Positions 1-7,188 of a stretch of DNA of 19,481 nt are shown in pieces. The stretch covers positions 5,460 through 24,940 of the forward strand of contig DKWX01000011.1 of NCBI GenBank assembly GCA_002491945.1. Direction: 5' to 3'. A model generated the notes under the pieces. The model ran no database searches, was not told the DNA's origin, and saw only the letters and a list, made by a program, of their open reading frames with translations. Positions within the stretch are counted from its first letter, which is position 1; each line of letters begins with the position of its first letter. Made by a program: the position numbers and the translations under genes. The stretch is from Porphyromonadaceae bacterium UBA7141 (GTDB taxonomy: Bacteria > Bacteroidota > Bacteroidia > Bacteroidales > Muribaculaceae).

Positions 1-20
1 ACCGGCTGAACTACCGCACC
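1..20 (-). tRNA. 5' end of a tRNA, probably tRNA-Asp (cut by window edge)
   Basis: Read on the minus strand, these 20 bases are GGTGCGG TA GTTC AGCCGGT. This matches the layout of a tRNA 5' end: a 7-nt acceptor strand, two linker bases U8-A9, a 4-nt D-stem strand, and a D-loop with AG and GG. Sequence GxGCGGTAGTTCAG is characteristic of bacterial tRNA-Asp(GUC), so that identity is preferred. The anticodon lies outside the window, so it is an inference. A strong promoter lies about 108 nt upstream at 128-159. The stretch between them (21-127) reads as an untranslated leader with no convincing ORF. Confidence 0.7.
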
Positions 21-127
21 ATTTCCTTTTTGGAGGCTGCCTTTTGGCTTGCTTTGATATTGTATCGTCAGAAGCATCTCTTTGCCTCTCTTTGCGCTCG
101 GGCTTTATTCCTTCCCGATTGCGAGTG

Positions 128-159
128 CAAAGTTAGTACTTTTTTCCGACTCCACCAAA
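128..159 (-). promoter_or_regulatory. Strong Bacteroidetes-type promoter driving the left-edge tRNA
   Basis: On the minus strand the -33 element TTTG (156-159) is followed by a 20-bp spacer and the -7 element TAACTTTG (128-135), which fits the Bacteroidetes housekeeping sigma consensus. Upstream is an AT-rich stretch with runs of A and T (about 160-260), as expected for an UP-like element. The core and initial transcribed region at 114-135 is identical over 22 nt to 19454-19475 on the other strand at the right edge. Both promoters also share GAAAAATTTGGTG around the -33 box. This suggests a stable-RNA promoter class. Confidence 0.7.
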
Positions 160-278
160 TTTTTCGACAAGAAATTTTGAAGTTTTTTTCTTACAGTATG
201 TCAGCTGCTGAATACAAGCATTTTAGCCAGTCGTTTTTTTTTGCATGTTTTTTTTGTCTCGATCGACCTGCATTCAGG

Positions 279-521
279 TCATGGCACAGGATCATAGCCA
301 CTCCCTCCCCATGGATGGCAGCGCGAAAGACGCCGGAGCGTCAGCCATAACCCCTTTAGCGGACCATGCTTCCTCAATGCCTCGATGGCATAGGCCGAGC
401 ATGTGGGGGTAAACCTACATGACGGTGGCAGATGAGGCGATATGGCGCCACGGTAGAAAAGAATCGGCAGTATCAGTATCTGCGACAACAGACGCGATGC
501 AATTCTTTTTATATTTCCCAT
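279..521 (-). CDS. yidD: YidD, membrane protein insertion efficiency factor
   Basis: Small protein of 80 residues assisting the YidC/Sec insertion of inner membrane proteins. An N-terminal hydrophobic/amphipathic helix (about residues 8-24, SRLLSQILILPILFYRG) is followed by the family signature CRFTPTCSAYAIEALRKHG (35-53) and the C-terminal block RCHPWGGSGYDPVP (67-80). Length and both motifs are typical of the full-length family. The start is the ATG at 521; an in-frame TTG at 533 would add four residues and is less likely. In many bacteria yidD follows rnpA, but here no rnpA lies upstream. Instead there are about 200 non-coding bases with repeats, then the end of the DUF4294 gene. The expression signal is therefore probably local. 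Confidence 0.93.
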   Translation of the reverse strand: MGNIKRIASRLLSQILILPILFYRGAISPHLPPSCRFTPTCSAYAIEALRKHGPLKGLWLTLRRLSRCHPWGGSGYDPVP

Positions 522-540
522 AAAATCAAGCAAGTGTTAA

Positions 541-580
541 GTAAGTGTTCAAATTTGATTTATCGTAAGTGTTCAAATTT
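541..580. repeat. Two direct 16-nt repeats upstream of yidD
   Basis: The 16-mer GTAAGTGTTCAAATTT occurs at 541-556 and again, exactly, at 565-580, a period of 24 bp. A partial third unit (CAAGTGTTAA) lies at 531-540, immediately upstream of the yidD start. On the gene strand the unit reads AAATTTGAACACTTAC. Related sequences lie near 5630, 6868-6890 and 11136-11160, also upstream of minus-strand genes. It could be a promoter or regulator-binding repeat; the function is inferred. Confidence 0.6.
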
Positions 581-640
581 AACCGATAGTAATTGAGAGG
601 AAAGCTGTTATACTATCTGCAGCTTCTTTTTTGCCGCTTC

Positions 641-665
641 CAGAGTGGAGCGAAGGAGCACTCTG
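641..665. other. Intergenic hairpin between DUF4294 gene and yidD
   Basis: CAGAGTG (641-647) pairs with CACTCTG (659-665) across an 11-nt loop. It lies about 65 nt downstream of the DUF4294 stop. There is no convincing U-tract on either strand, so a terminator or RNA-processing role is only possible. The rest of 534-730 shows no credible gene. Confidence 0.3.
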
Positions 666-730
666 ACATTTTCGACTGCACGACGAGCCGACCACGGCAC
701 TTACTTGGTTTTGACCGACATTGCCTGTCC

Positions 731-1420
731 TTATAAGGCTCCCTGCTCTATCAGAGTGGCCACACGGTCGATTATCGCATCCTCTCGATTCTTGTCCGGA
801 TGAAATCCCGCCTTGAGGTTCATCCCGAAAAAGCGGCCGAAAGTCTGCCAGAATCCGGCCCTGAAACTCCCTAAGAACGCCTTTACAATATTAAAGGAGC
901 TTTGGTCGGTCTCGCGGTTGATGAGTTTGAGGAGTGTCTTCCCCTGGTTTTTAGTCATGGTCTTCATCACTGGTTTATATTGCTCGAATATCTCGGATTC
1001 GAGACGCTTGAGGTGCGCCTCACGCTTTTTCTTGTCGGGGATGGTCTGGATATATTCATATGTCTCGCAGAGTGTGGTGAAGCAAAGTTTGGCAAGGGGA
1101 AGAGTCTTGCGCACATCTCGCACGGTGCGCCAGTAGAATTCCTCTTCTTTCTTGTTTTTGAATTTCATCGGCGGATACACCACTACCTCGCGGATGTAGG
1201 TCATGCGGCATGTGTCGCCATATTCATCCACAAAACGCTGAAAACCGAGATACGCCTTCACCTTAAGTTCGGGCAAATCCGGGGCATCACCCCTTGCCGT
1301 GGCGCAACCCGCCGCCACTATGACAGCGAGGAGCAACGCGCGGCACATGCCGTGCAGGAAGAATCGGCCTCGCCCCCTTCGGCAGCAGAATATGCGGGGG
1401 TGGGATTGGTTGGCCGGCAT
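731..1420 (-). CDS. DUF4294 family protein, probable lipoprotein
   Basis: Predicted 229-residue protein of the Bacteroidetes-restricted DUF4294 family; the molecular function is unknown. The recognisable domain runs from about residue 75 to 215. It includes a conserved E-x-Y-W-R-T-V-R-D-V-R-K-x-x-P-x-A-K block, the segment NQGKTLLKLINRET, and AGFWQTFGRFFGMNLKAGF near the C-terminus. The chosen ATG at 1420 starts 7 nt after the upstream gene's stop. A second ATG at 1348 gives a shorter N-terminus (MCRALLLAVIVAAGC) that ends in a good lipobox, Cys39 in the longer numbering. The shorter start may be the real one, and the protein is then a lipoprotein. It is the last gene of the dapB-lepB-WbqC-DUF4294 operon. 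Confidence 0.85.
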   Translation of the reverse strand: MPANQSHPRIFCCRRGRGRFFLHGMCRALLLAVIVAAGCATARGDAPDLPELKVKAYLGFQRFVDEYGDTCRMTYIREVVVYPPMKFKNKKEEEFYWRTVRDVRKTLPLAKLCFTTLCETYEYIQTIPDKKKREAHLKRLESEIFEQYKPVMKTMTKNQGKTLLKLINRETDQSSFNIVKAFLGSFRAGFWQTFGRFFGMNLKAGFHPDKNREDAIIDRVATLIEQGAL

Positions 1421-1427
1421 GTGTGAA

Positions 1428-2102
1428 TCAGTATGTAAGAGCGTTGTCGTTATCATTGGGGAGCAGTGTGAAGAGCGCTTCGCGGCCTTTTCTGAATATA
1501 ACGTCGATAAATGCCATATCCGTGTGCAGTCCGGTGCTTTTTTCTTCAGCCAGACGGTGCAGTCTTTCCGGATTGCAGGCGTACATGCGGCGCAGCTCCG
1601 GCAGAAGTGCCTCGACTTCAAGCAGCGTGAGGCTCATGCAGTGCAGCCGCTCTGTAAGAGTGGCAAACCGTGACCCGGCTTCAGCCGAACGCAGTATTCT
1701 CTCCAGGCCAGGGCGCAGATGCGCATAGAAGGGGGTGGCGCCGTAGGCGGCTTCGAGCGCTCCGAGGTGTACAGCCGGCCAGCGGCCATGCATAGAGATT
1801 CGCCAGCGGTCGGCCGACCCTTTTCTGAGCACCGCTCCTCCCCCCTCCACCGGAAGCGAGAGTGTCAGTGGCGGCTGACCGTGCGCGCCGGCTATCAGCG
1901 TGCGCGCCATTCGGCGGCGCTTATCGCGCGGGGTGTCGGCAAGAATATGCGCTGCGGCAGCTACATTATCTTCCGATTCCGAAAGCCGGAGGCGCATCCA
2001 CTGACGGTAATATCCAAGCGACGGGAAATACGGCACCACGGCCGATGACTCGTGGGCATCGGCCGTGGCGGTATCTATAGGTGGATATCCATTCAGTTCC
2101 AT
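1428..2102 (-). CDS. WbqC-like family protein
   Basis: Predicted 224-residue cytoplasmic protein without signal peptide or membrane segment. The block WRISMHGRWPAVHLGALEAA followed by YGATPFYAHL (about 96-125) matches the WbqC family pattern (I..HG.W...H..A...AY..TPFF..Y). Position directly after signal peptidase I is the usual Bacteroidales arrangement. WbqC proteins are linked to surface polysaccharide biosynthesis in some bacteria, but the role of this paralogue is not established. The ATG overlaps the last 10 nt of lepB in another frame (GGATGGAACTGA), which implies translational coupling. The N-terminal 15-20 residues are diverged. Confidence 0.8.
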   Translation of the reverse strand: MELNGYPPIDTATADAHESSAVVPYFPSLGYYRQWMRLRLSESEDNVAAAAHILADTPRDKRRRMARTLIAGAHGQPPLTLSLPVEGGGAVLRKGSADRWRISMHGRWPAVHLGALEAAYGATPFYAHLRPGLERILRSAEAGSRFATLTERLHCMSLTLLEVEALLPELRRMYACNPERLHRLAEEKSTGLHTDMAFIDVIFRKGREALFTLLPNDNDNALTY

Positions 2103-3649
2103 CCCTTTTCCGCAGATTTGCTTTTGTCGGGATTCGGATTGGCGAGTATCCGCTCAGTGCGTATCTTACCGGAATCGAAAAGGTCTTTCTCCTCGTCGAC
2201 TGATATGAGCACTACCATCGGACTACCCACGATATGGTCTTCGGGCACGAAGCCCCAGTAACGCGAATCAAGCGAGCGGTCTCGGTTGTCGCCTTCCATC
2301 CAATAATAGTCGTAACGGAAGGTGTAGTAGGGATTGTCTTTGCCGTTGATGAAGATGCGGCCGTCGCGCAGTTCCACTTTATTACCTTCATATACTTCTA
2401 CGCAGCGGCGGTAGATGGGGAGGTTGTCGGGGGTGATATGCAACGTCACGCCTCGCCGGGGTATCCAGAAGGCTCCCATATCTGTACGAGTCCAGCCATA
2501 GGGTTCGTACTGGGGCCACACTCCCCCCATGTCGAAATATCCGCTTTCACCCTCGCGCACGATTTCACCGGCCACCTGAGGCCATTGGCGCACCGTCGCA
2601 AGAGCCTCTTTCGTAAGGGGCACGTCATAGAACGGAAAGGGGATGAAGTCCACCTGTGCGGGAGCGGCTCCGTGGTCTTCGACTCGCACCCCGATTTCAC
2701 TCCATTGAGAGGCCGGGACTACGGCATTGACGGGGATGATGTAGTTATACTGCACATGGTCGGCATCCTGAAGCGGCTTGTCGTTGATGTAAATCACGTC
2801 GCCACGGATTTCAATCCATTCGCCAGGCAGGCCGACGCAACGCTTCACATAGTTCTCGCGGCGGTCGACAGGACGGCTTATCACATCGCCGAATCGCTCG
2901 GGGTGCGATGCGATGAAGGCGGCGGGATTGCCGACACCGTTCTTGCGCAGCTGCGCGCATATCATATAATAATCTTCATTGGGAGCGGCAGTCAGCACGG
3001 TGTCGCCCTGCGGATAATTGAACACCACGATATCACCGCGCTCTACTGAGCGCAGACCGGGCAGGCGATGATACTCAAGCTGAGGACTCTCAATATAGCT
3101 TTTGCCGCCGACGACGGGCATCGTGTGCTGTGCCAGTGGGAAATGCAGAGGCGTCTGGGGCACACGCGGGCCGTAGACCACCTTGCTCACCCATAGGAAA
3201 TCGCCCACAAGAAGCGACTTTTCGAGCGATGATGAAGGAATCTTGTAATTCTGCCCCACGAACGCGAATATCACATAGACGAGCACCAGAGCGTAGACGA
3301 TAGCATCGACCCAGGCCATTACGGCACGCAGAGTCTTGTTGCCGCTCTTTTTCCACCATGTCCAGGGGATATAGGCAGTGATATATATATCAAGCAGCAG
3401 CAGCCAGAGCAGGGCCACCCATGGATTGCCGAGCCATACCACAAACCCGCAGAAGAGCAGCGATACAATGGCGAAGCGTATCCAGCGGGTAGTCTTGACG
3501 ACACGCAGGCGCCGACGCAGATCCTGCATAAATGACAGGTGTTCTTCTTCAGCGATAAGTCCGGATGCGGCCGCAGTCGGGCGCGACCCTATAGTGTGGT
3601 CGGATTCCTCCGGGGAAAGAGGGGGTTGTTTCTTGTTGTCAGGTTCCAT
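2093..3649 (-). CDS. lepB: Signal peptidase I
   Basis: Predicted 518-residue S26-family membrane protease that removes signal peptides from exported proteins. Hydrophobic segments at about 56-73, 78-98 and 114-131 precede the catalytic domain. The serine motif IPSSSLEKSLLVGD (137-150) gives Ser141 as the likely nucleophile. NYVKRCVGLPGE (267-278) supplies Lys269 as general base, and the conserved box GDNRDRSLDSRYWG lies at 453-466. The protein is much longer than E. coli LepB (324 aa) because of a long N-terminus and insertions in the periplasmic domain, which is usual for Bacteroidales homologues. The ATG lies 13 nt downstream of the dapB stop and the end overlaps the WbqC gene. Confidence 0.95.
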   Translation of the reverse strand: MEPDNKKQPPLSPEESDHTIGSRPTAAASGLIAEEEHLSFMQDLRRRLRVVKTTRWIRFAIVSLLFCGFVVWLGNPWVALLWLLLLDIYITAYIPWTWWKKSGNKTLRAVMAWVDAIVYALVLVYVIFAFVGQNYKIPSSSLEKSLLVGDFLWVSKVVYGPRVPQTPLHFPLAQHTMPVVGGKSYIESPQLEYHRLPGLRSVERGDIVVFNYPQGDTVLTAAPNEDYYMICAQLRKNGVGNPAAFIASHPERFGDVISRPVDRRENYVKRCVGLPGEWIEIRGDVIYINDKPLQDADHVQYNYIIPVNAVVPASQWSEIGVRVEDHGAAPAQVDFIPFPFYDVPLTKEALATVRQWPQVAGEIVREGESGYFDMGGVWPQYEPYGWTRTDMGAFWIPRRGVTLHITPDNLPIYRRCVEVYEGNKVELRDGRIFINGKDNPYYTFRYDYYWMEGDNRDRSLDSRYWGFVPEDHIVGSPMVVLISVDEEKDLFDSGKIRTERILANPNPDKSKSAEKGWN

Positions 3650-3662
3650 TTGTCAGTTCGGT

Positions 3663-4451
3663 TTATACGAATATCCCATGTGTGCGGGTATAGTCGGAGA
3701 GCATCTGGGCCATCGTGTAGAATCCGAGATGGCGGGCACCCTTGTTATTGGTGCTCTTGCTTCCGGCAAGCCATTCGGCGGCGAGCACGGCTCCCATGGC
3801 AAACCCCCTGCGGCTCTTGGCAGAGTGGGTGATGGTAATAGTATCCACATCACTGTCCCATGTGATGCTGTGTATGCCCGGCACTTCCCCTTCGCGGCGC
3901 GAGTGTATCGGGAGCACACCATCGGGTACAGGGAGCACGGCATCAGACGCCGGTTCCTCCCAAGAGGAGATTCCGTCGGAATGGGCTATGAGCTGCTCGG
4001 CCAGGGTGATGGCAGTGCCGCTTGGATGATCGAGTTTATGCACATGGTGCACTTCGGTCATCTCCGGCTTGTATTGCGTGAAGTTGCCCATAATGTCGGC
4101 CAGATAGCGGTTGAGGGCCATAAACACATTGACTCCGATAGAAAAATTGGAGGCCCAAAGGAGAGTGCCCCCTCCTTTGTCGCAGAGAGCCTTCACCTCG
4201 GGCAGAGACGACTGCCATCCGGTGGTGCCGCTCACCACTGGCACTTTGGCCGCGAAGCAGTGCAGTATGTTGTTGACTGCTGCGTCGGGACGTGTGAACT
4301 CTATGGCCACATCGCAGGAGGCGAAAGCTCGCGAAGAGAATTCGGAAGTGTTGTTCTCATCGATTATCACGGCCACTTCATGACCTCTCTCGCGGAGTAT
4401 TTCGTGAATCATGCGGCCCATCTTGCCGTAGCCTATAATAGCTATTTTCAT
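3663..4451 (-). CDS. dapB: 4-hydroxy-tetrahydrodipicolinate reductase
   Basis: Predicted 262-residue cytoplasmic enzyme reducing the DapA product to tetrahydrodipicolinate with NAD(P)H, in the lysine/meso-diaminopimelate pathway that feeds peptidoglycan. The N-terminus carries the nucleotide-binding loop IGYGKMGRM (6-14). SGTTGW (74-79) and SNFSIGVN (101-108) are typical conserved blocks. The signature EVHHVHKLDHPSGTA (133-147) contains the catalytic His/Lys residues. Length is normal. It is the first gene of the four-gene operon with lepB. The intergenic region upstream (4452-4539) contains a hairpin but no canonical promoter, so transcription may come in part from the PCMD gene promoter. 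Confidence 0.95.
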   Translation of the reverse strand: MKIAIIGYGKMGRMIHEILRERGHEVAVIIDENNTSEFSSRAFASCDVAIEFTRPDAAVNNILHCFAAKVPVVSGTTGWQSSLPEVKALCDKGGGTLLWASNFSIGVNVFMALNRYLADIMGNFTQYKPEMTEVHHVHKLDHPSGTAITLAEQLIAHSDGISSWEEPASDAVLPVPDGVLPIHSRREGEVPGIHSITWDSDVDTITITHSAKSRRGFAMGAVLAAEWLAGSKSTNNKGARHLGFYTMAQMLSDYTRTHGIFV

Positions 4452-4502
4452 ATGTTTTGCTGTATTTGTGTATCTGTTATGGCATACTGCGGATTCCGGA
4501 TT

Positions 4503-4537
4503 CCGGCAGGGATGCCATGTGCGGCGGGCATCGCCGG
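4503..4537 (-). other. Hairpin between the PCMD gene and dapB
   Basis: CCGGC (4503-4507) plus GATGCC (4511-4516) pair with GGCATC (4527-4532) plus GCCGG (4533-4537). There is a 3-nt bulge and a 10-nt loop. No U-tract follows on the minus strand. It may act as a weak terminator, attenuator or mRNA processing site between the secreted-protein gene and the dapB operon. Confidence 0.4.
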
Positions 4538-4539
4538 TA

Positions 4540-5502
4540 TCAGAAGCCGAAGGCTATGTTGTCGATATATAGCGTCACCCCCTCGGTGCCTACATATGGC
4601 TCGCCGCATGAGCTGCTGGCCATCACGAGCACATGCGTCGGCACGGCATCGGCCGGGGCCCATCCTTCTTCCTGCACTGGCACAAGCTTGCCTTTGGAGT
4701 TGCGGGCGTAGTAGGCTTTTTCGCCATTAAGCAGTCCCATATATGGCTTATAGAAGGGCTTACGGCTTATATCGCCGTAGTTTATCTTGATCCGATGTCC
4801 CTTGGTGTAGGGTATGGATCTGGCATAGCGTTCGCGTCCGGTGCCTACGCGCAGAGCGTGCAGTCCGCCGTTTTTATCTTCCCAGCGTTTCTGGAGCAAC
4901 ACATAGACTTCGGCCTGATCTCGCCCCTGAAGGGTTTTCTTGCTGCCGAGTCCGGTGGCCTTTATGCGGGTGTTGGCGGGGGGCATATCCACCTTATAGT
5001 CAAACACCAGTGCCACAGGGCGCTTCGTGTATGGCATCCCCATCGCCATCTTGCCGAAGGGTGTCTTGGTGGAGGTGATTGGCTCTACTATCTCGCCGAG
5101 GAATATCGTGCCTGCCACCATGACATCAAGATTGATTATCCCCAGCGCCTTGACATGCTCCATGCGGGCCTGCACCTTGGCCATACGCGCTCCGTTGACT
5201 GTGACCGGTTCTACGGCACAAGAGGTCTTTACCACCCCCGATACCTTGGCATAGACATTGCTCGTGGCCCATGGAGAGCCTCCGAGATTGCGGTATGCCT
5301 TGTTGCCGGAGGTGTGTCCGGACGGTCCGATTTCGTAAAGGGTCTTTGTGTCGCCTCCGATTATGGCCGACTCCTTTATGTCGCGGACATACCAGTTCTG
5401 CATGTCGCCATATTTGATTGGCTCCAGGCGCAGTGCATGAATCTGCGGCAACGCGGTCAGCGCCATCAGGCATGGAAAGAGGAGTTTCTTGTAACTTTTC
5501 AT
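4540..5502 (-). CDS. PCMD-domain secreted protein
   Basis: Predicted 320-residue exported protein. Residues 1-23 form a signal peptide (basic MKSYKK, then a hydrophobic stretch ending near HALRLE). The remainder matches the Bacteroidetes PCMD (putative carbohydrate metabolism) domain pattern as I know it. Examples are YGDMQNWYVRDIKESAIIGG early on, GGSPWATSNVYAKVSG, LLQKRWEDKNGGLHALRVGTG, a YGDIS segment, and a C-terminal TLYIDNIAFGF strand. The C-terminal pattern resembles a carbohydrate-binding jelly-roll edge, but the biochemical role is not known. There is no lipobox Cys. The gene has its own strong promoter at 5598-5629 and a 5' leader of about 85-90 nt. Confidence 0.8.
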   Translation of the reverse strand: MKSYKKLLFPCLMALTALPQIHALRLEPIKYGDMQNWYVRDIKESAIIGGDTKTLYEIGPSGHTSGNKAYRNLGGSPWATSNVYAKVSGVVKTSCAVEPVTVNGARMAKVQARMEHVKALGIINLDVMVAGTIFLGEIVEPITSTKTPFGKMAMGMPYTKRPVALVFDYKVDMPPANTRIKATGLGSKKTLQGRDQAEVYVLLQKRWEDKNGGLHALRVGTGRERYARSIPYTKGHRIKINYGDISRKPFYKPYMGLLNGEKAYYARNSKGKLVPVQEEGWAPADAVPTHVLVMASSSCGEPYVGTEGVTLYIDNIAFGF

Positions 5503-5597
5503 AATAATGTGTGCAATGCGTGGGAGTCCATGTGCGGCATGGCTCCGTGCGGCATTCCCCGCCTGTGGTTGATGTCACGGGGAGCCGCTACAGAATG

Positions 5598-5629
5598 CAA
5601 AGTTACAACATTCCCCTCTAACTGCCAAA
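5598..5629 (-). promoter_or_regulatory. Bacteroidetes promoter for the PCMD gene
   Basis: The minus strand has TTTG (5626-5629), a 20-bp spacer, and TAACTTTG (5598-5605). The match to the TTTG / TAnnTTTG consensus is complete. Transcription would start near 5590. A CAAGCAAGTGTTA motif lies just upstream at 5631-5643. Confidence 0.7.
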
Positions 5630-5733
5630 ACAAGCAAGTGTTATCGTTTGTTTGCACCCACATTACATATGCGGAGAGATGCGCATCTCCTCCGGAAGCG
5701 GGATATATACCCGGCTACCCGACTGGCGGAGTG

Positions 5734-6822
5734 TCAGTCCACGCAGTCGAAACGATAGCGGATGTTGCGTATCATGGGCGAGCCGGGATTAAGGCGCTGC
5801 GACGGGAATTCAGGCCGATTGGGGGCGTCAGGAAGTCCCTGAGCCTCGATAGCCACACCGTCGTAGTCGGCATAGCTGCGGCCGCTGCGGCAGTGAGCAC
5901 TCCCGGCAAGCCAGTTGCCGGTGTAGACCTGCACTCCCGGCTGGTCAGTGTCAATGCGCAGGCGACGTCCGCTTCGCGCGGCCGTCAGCACCACGGCATC
6001 GCGCAACATGGCATGATGGCATACCACGATGGCTCCGTCGGATTCAGTGGCCGGGCTGACTTCTCGGTCAAGCACCCAGCAGTTGTCGTATCCCTTGCCG
6101 TAACGCAGTGCGGGAAAATCGGCATTGATATCGGCTCCAAGGCGTTTGGGGCTGATGAAGTCCATCGGCGTGCCGACCACGGGCGCCATCTCTCCGGTCG
6201 GGATGAGAGTCTCGTCGGTAGGGAGCCAGCGAGAGGCTTTGAGTTGAAGCGCATGATCGAGCGCACAGCCGGAGTCGGCTCCGTCGAGATTCCAATATGT
6301 ATGGTTGGTGAGATTGACCACGGTCGGTGCGTCTGATGCAGCCTTGAGCATGATGGAGAGTTCATTGTCATCGCTCCAGCGGTATTCGACTGTTGCATCC
6401 ACAGCACCGGGATAATGCTCCTCGCCATCGGGGGAATGCAAAGTGAACCGCACTCCATTGGAGAGGAGTTCTGTCTGCCATATGCGGTTCTGAAATCCTC
6501 CGGCGCCGCCATGCAGGTGATGCGGAGGGAGATTGGTGTCAAGTTGATATCTGCACCCATCAAGGGTGAAGCGTCCGAAGGCGATGCGGTTGGCATAACG
6601 TCCGGCGGTTTTGCCCATCGTAGGACCGTCGGCCATATAGTCGGCAGGATTACGGTAGGCCAGTGCCACATTGGCGATTTCTCCCCCGGCATCGGGCACT
6701 TCGACTGCCAGTATTCCGGCGCCAAGCGACGAGAGGGTCACGGCTGCGCCATGTGAGTTGACGAGGCGCACCAGCGTGATGTCGCCGAAGTCTGTAGGGT
6801 ATTTGTGGGCTTTTACTTCCAT
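5734..6822 (-). CDS. galM: Aldose 1-epimerase (galactose mutarotase)
   Basis: Predicted 362-residue enzyme interconverting alpha and beta anomers of aldohexoses, feeding the Leloir pathway. Catalytic and binding residues align well with the family: HHLHGGAGGF with His104, VNLTNHTYWNL with His174, GYDNCWVL with Asp246, and VAIEAQGLPDAPN with Glu326 as catalytic base. Other expected blocks are GRYANRI and the C-terminal Y(T)GNWLAG. The ATG at 6822 is preferred; a GTG two codons upstream (6828) is possible. There is no obvious signal peptide, so it is probably cytoplasmic. It lies alone between the PCMD gene and the divergently oriented porin gene. Confidence 0.94.
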   Translation of the reverse strand: MEVKAHKYPTDFGDITLVRLVNSHGAAVTLSSLGAGILAVEVPDAGGEIANVALAYRNPADYMADGPTMGKTAGRYANRIAFGRFTLDGCRYQLDTNLPPHHLHGGAGGFQNRIWQTELLSNGVRFTLHSPDGEEHYPGAVDATVEYRWSDDNELSIMLKAASDAPTVVNLTNHTYWNLDGADSGCALDHALQLKASRWLPTDETLIPTGEMAPVVGTPMDFISPKRLGADINADFPALRYGKGYDNCWVLDREVSPATESDGAIVVCHHAMLRDAVVLTAARSGRRLRIDTDQPGVQVYTGNWLAGSAHCRSGRSYADYDGVAIEAQGLPDAPNRPEFPSQRLNPGSPMIRNIRYRFDCVD

Positions 6823-7188
6823 TGTCACTCTAAGTAGATGTTCTAATTCAGACTAACGACAGTATGCTTAAGCAAGTATTCAAATTTTAACACTTACCTG
6901 GCATTCTGTTCTATCGGATTGCAGTAGGCTCTGGCGGTGCGGATTGCAGCCAGATGCGGGACACCGATATCTACAAAACACAAATTTAGCAATTAATTCC
7001 TTTTCCCGGCGAAGTCGTTTAAACTTTTTTCAATGGCAAGATTCATTAAGATTTATATATGCTAAAATATTAGGGCACGCGGCAATGCGTCTTCAATACG
7101 TCACCGACATTTTTCAAACAAAAAACGGGCTATTGTGCAAACAATTGTTAACCGTCTCTCATTATAATACAAATCAAAAAACTGAAAT
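6823..7188. other. Divergent intergenic region between galM and porin gene
   Basis: This 366-bp stretch contains the regulatory DNA for both genes. The motif TTAAGCAAGTATTCAAATTT lies at 6868-6887, about 50 bp upstream of galM. Close relatives occur upstream of yidD and the radical SAM gene. A TAAATTTG -7-like box lies on the minus strand in ACACAAATTTAGC (around 6980-6990), but its -33 box is poor. The right half is AT-rich and shows no perfect consensus promoter for the porin. I see no RNA gene. A TTG-started ORF at 6944-7192 is judged spurious. Confidence 0.5.

Noticed and set aside
265..280. GACCTG-CATT-CAGGTC hairpin at the yidD end considered as terminator
   Set aside because: On the yidD strand it is followed by A-runs, not U-runs, and it overlaps the stop codon.
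30..350. 106-codon plus-strand frame at the left edge
   Set aside because: It runs through the tRNA leader, promoter and the end of yidD with Phe-rich low-complexity residues, as expected for A/T tracts.
627..716. Short GTG-started minus-strand frame of 30 codons downstream of the DUF4294 gene
   Set aside because: It is short, preceded directly by a stop, and has no similarity I can recognise.
902..1426. 174-codon plus-strand frame
   Set aside because: It is antisense to the DUF4294 gene, whose family pattern is convincing.
3378..4730. 450-codon plus-strand open frame
   Set aside because: It is antisense to dapB and the 5' end of lepB, both of which have clear catalytic motifs. Its composition is not protein-like.
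4633..6336. 567-codon plus-strand open frame
   Set aside because: It is antisense to the PCMD gene and galM, crosses their intergenic promoter, and shows no recognisable domain. GC-rich codon bias on the opposite strand explains it.
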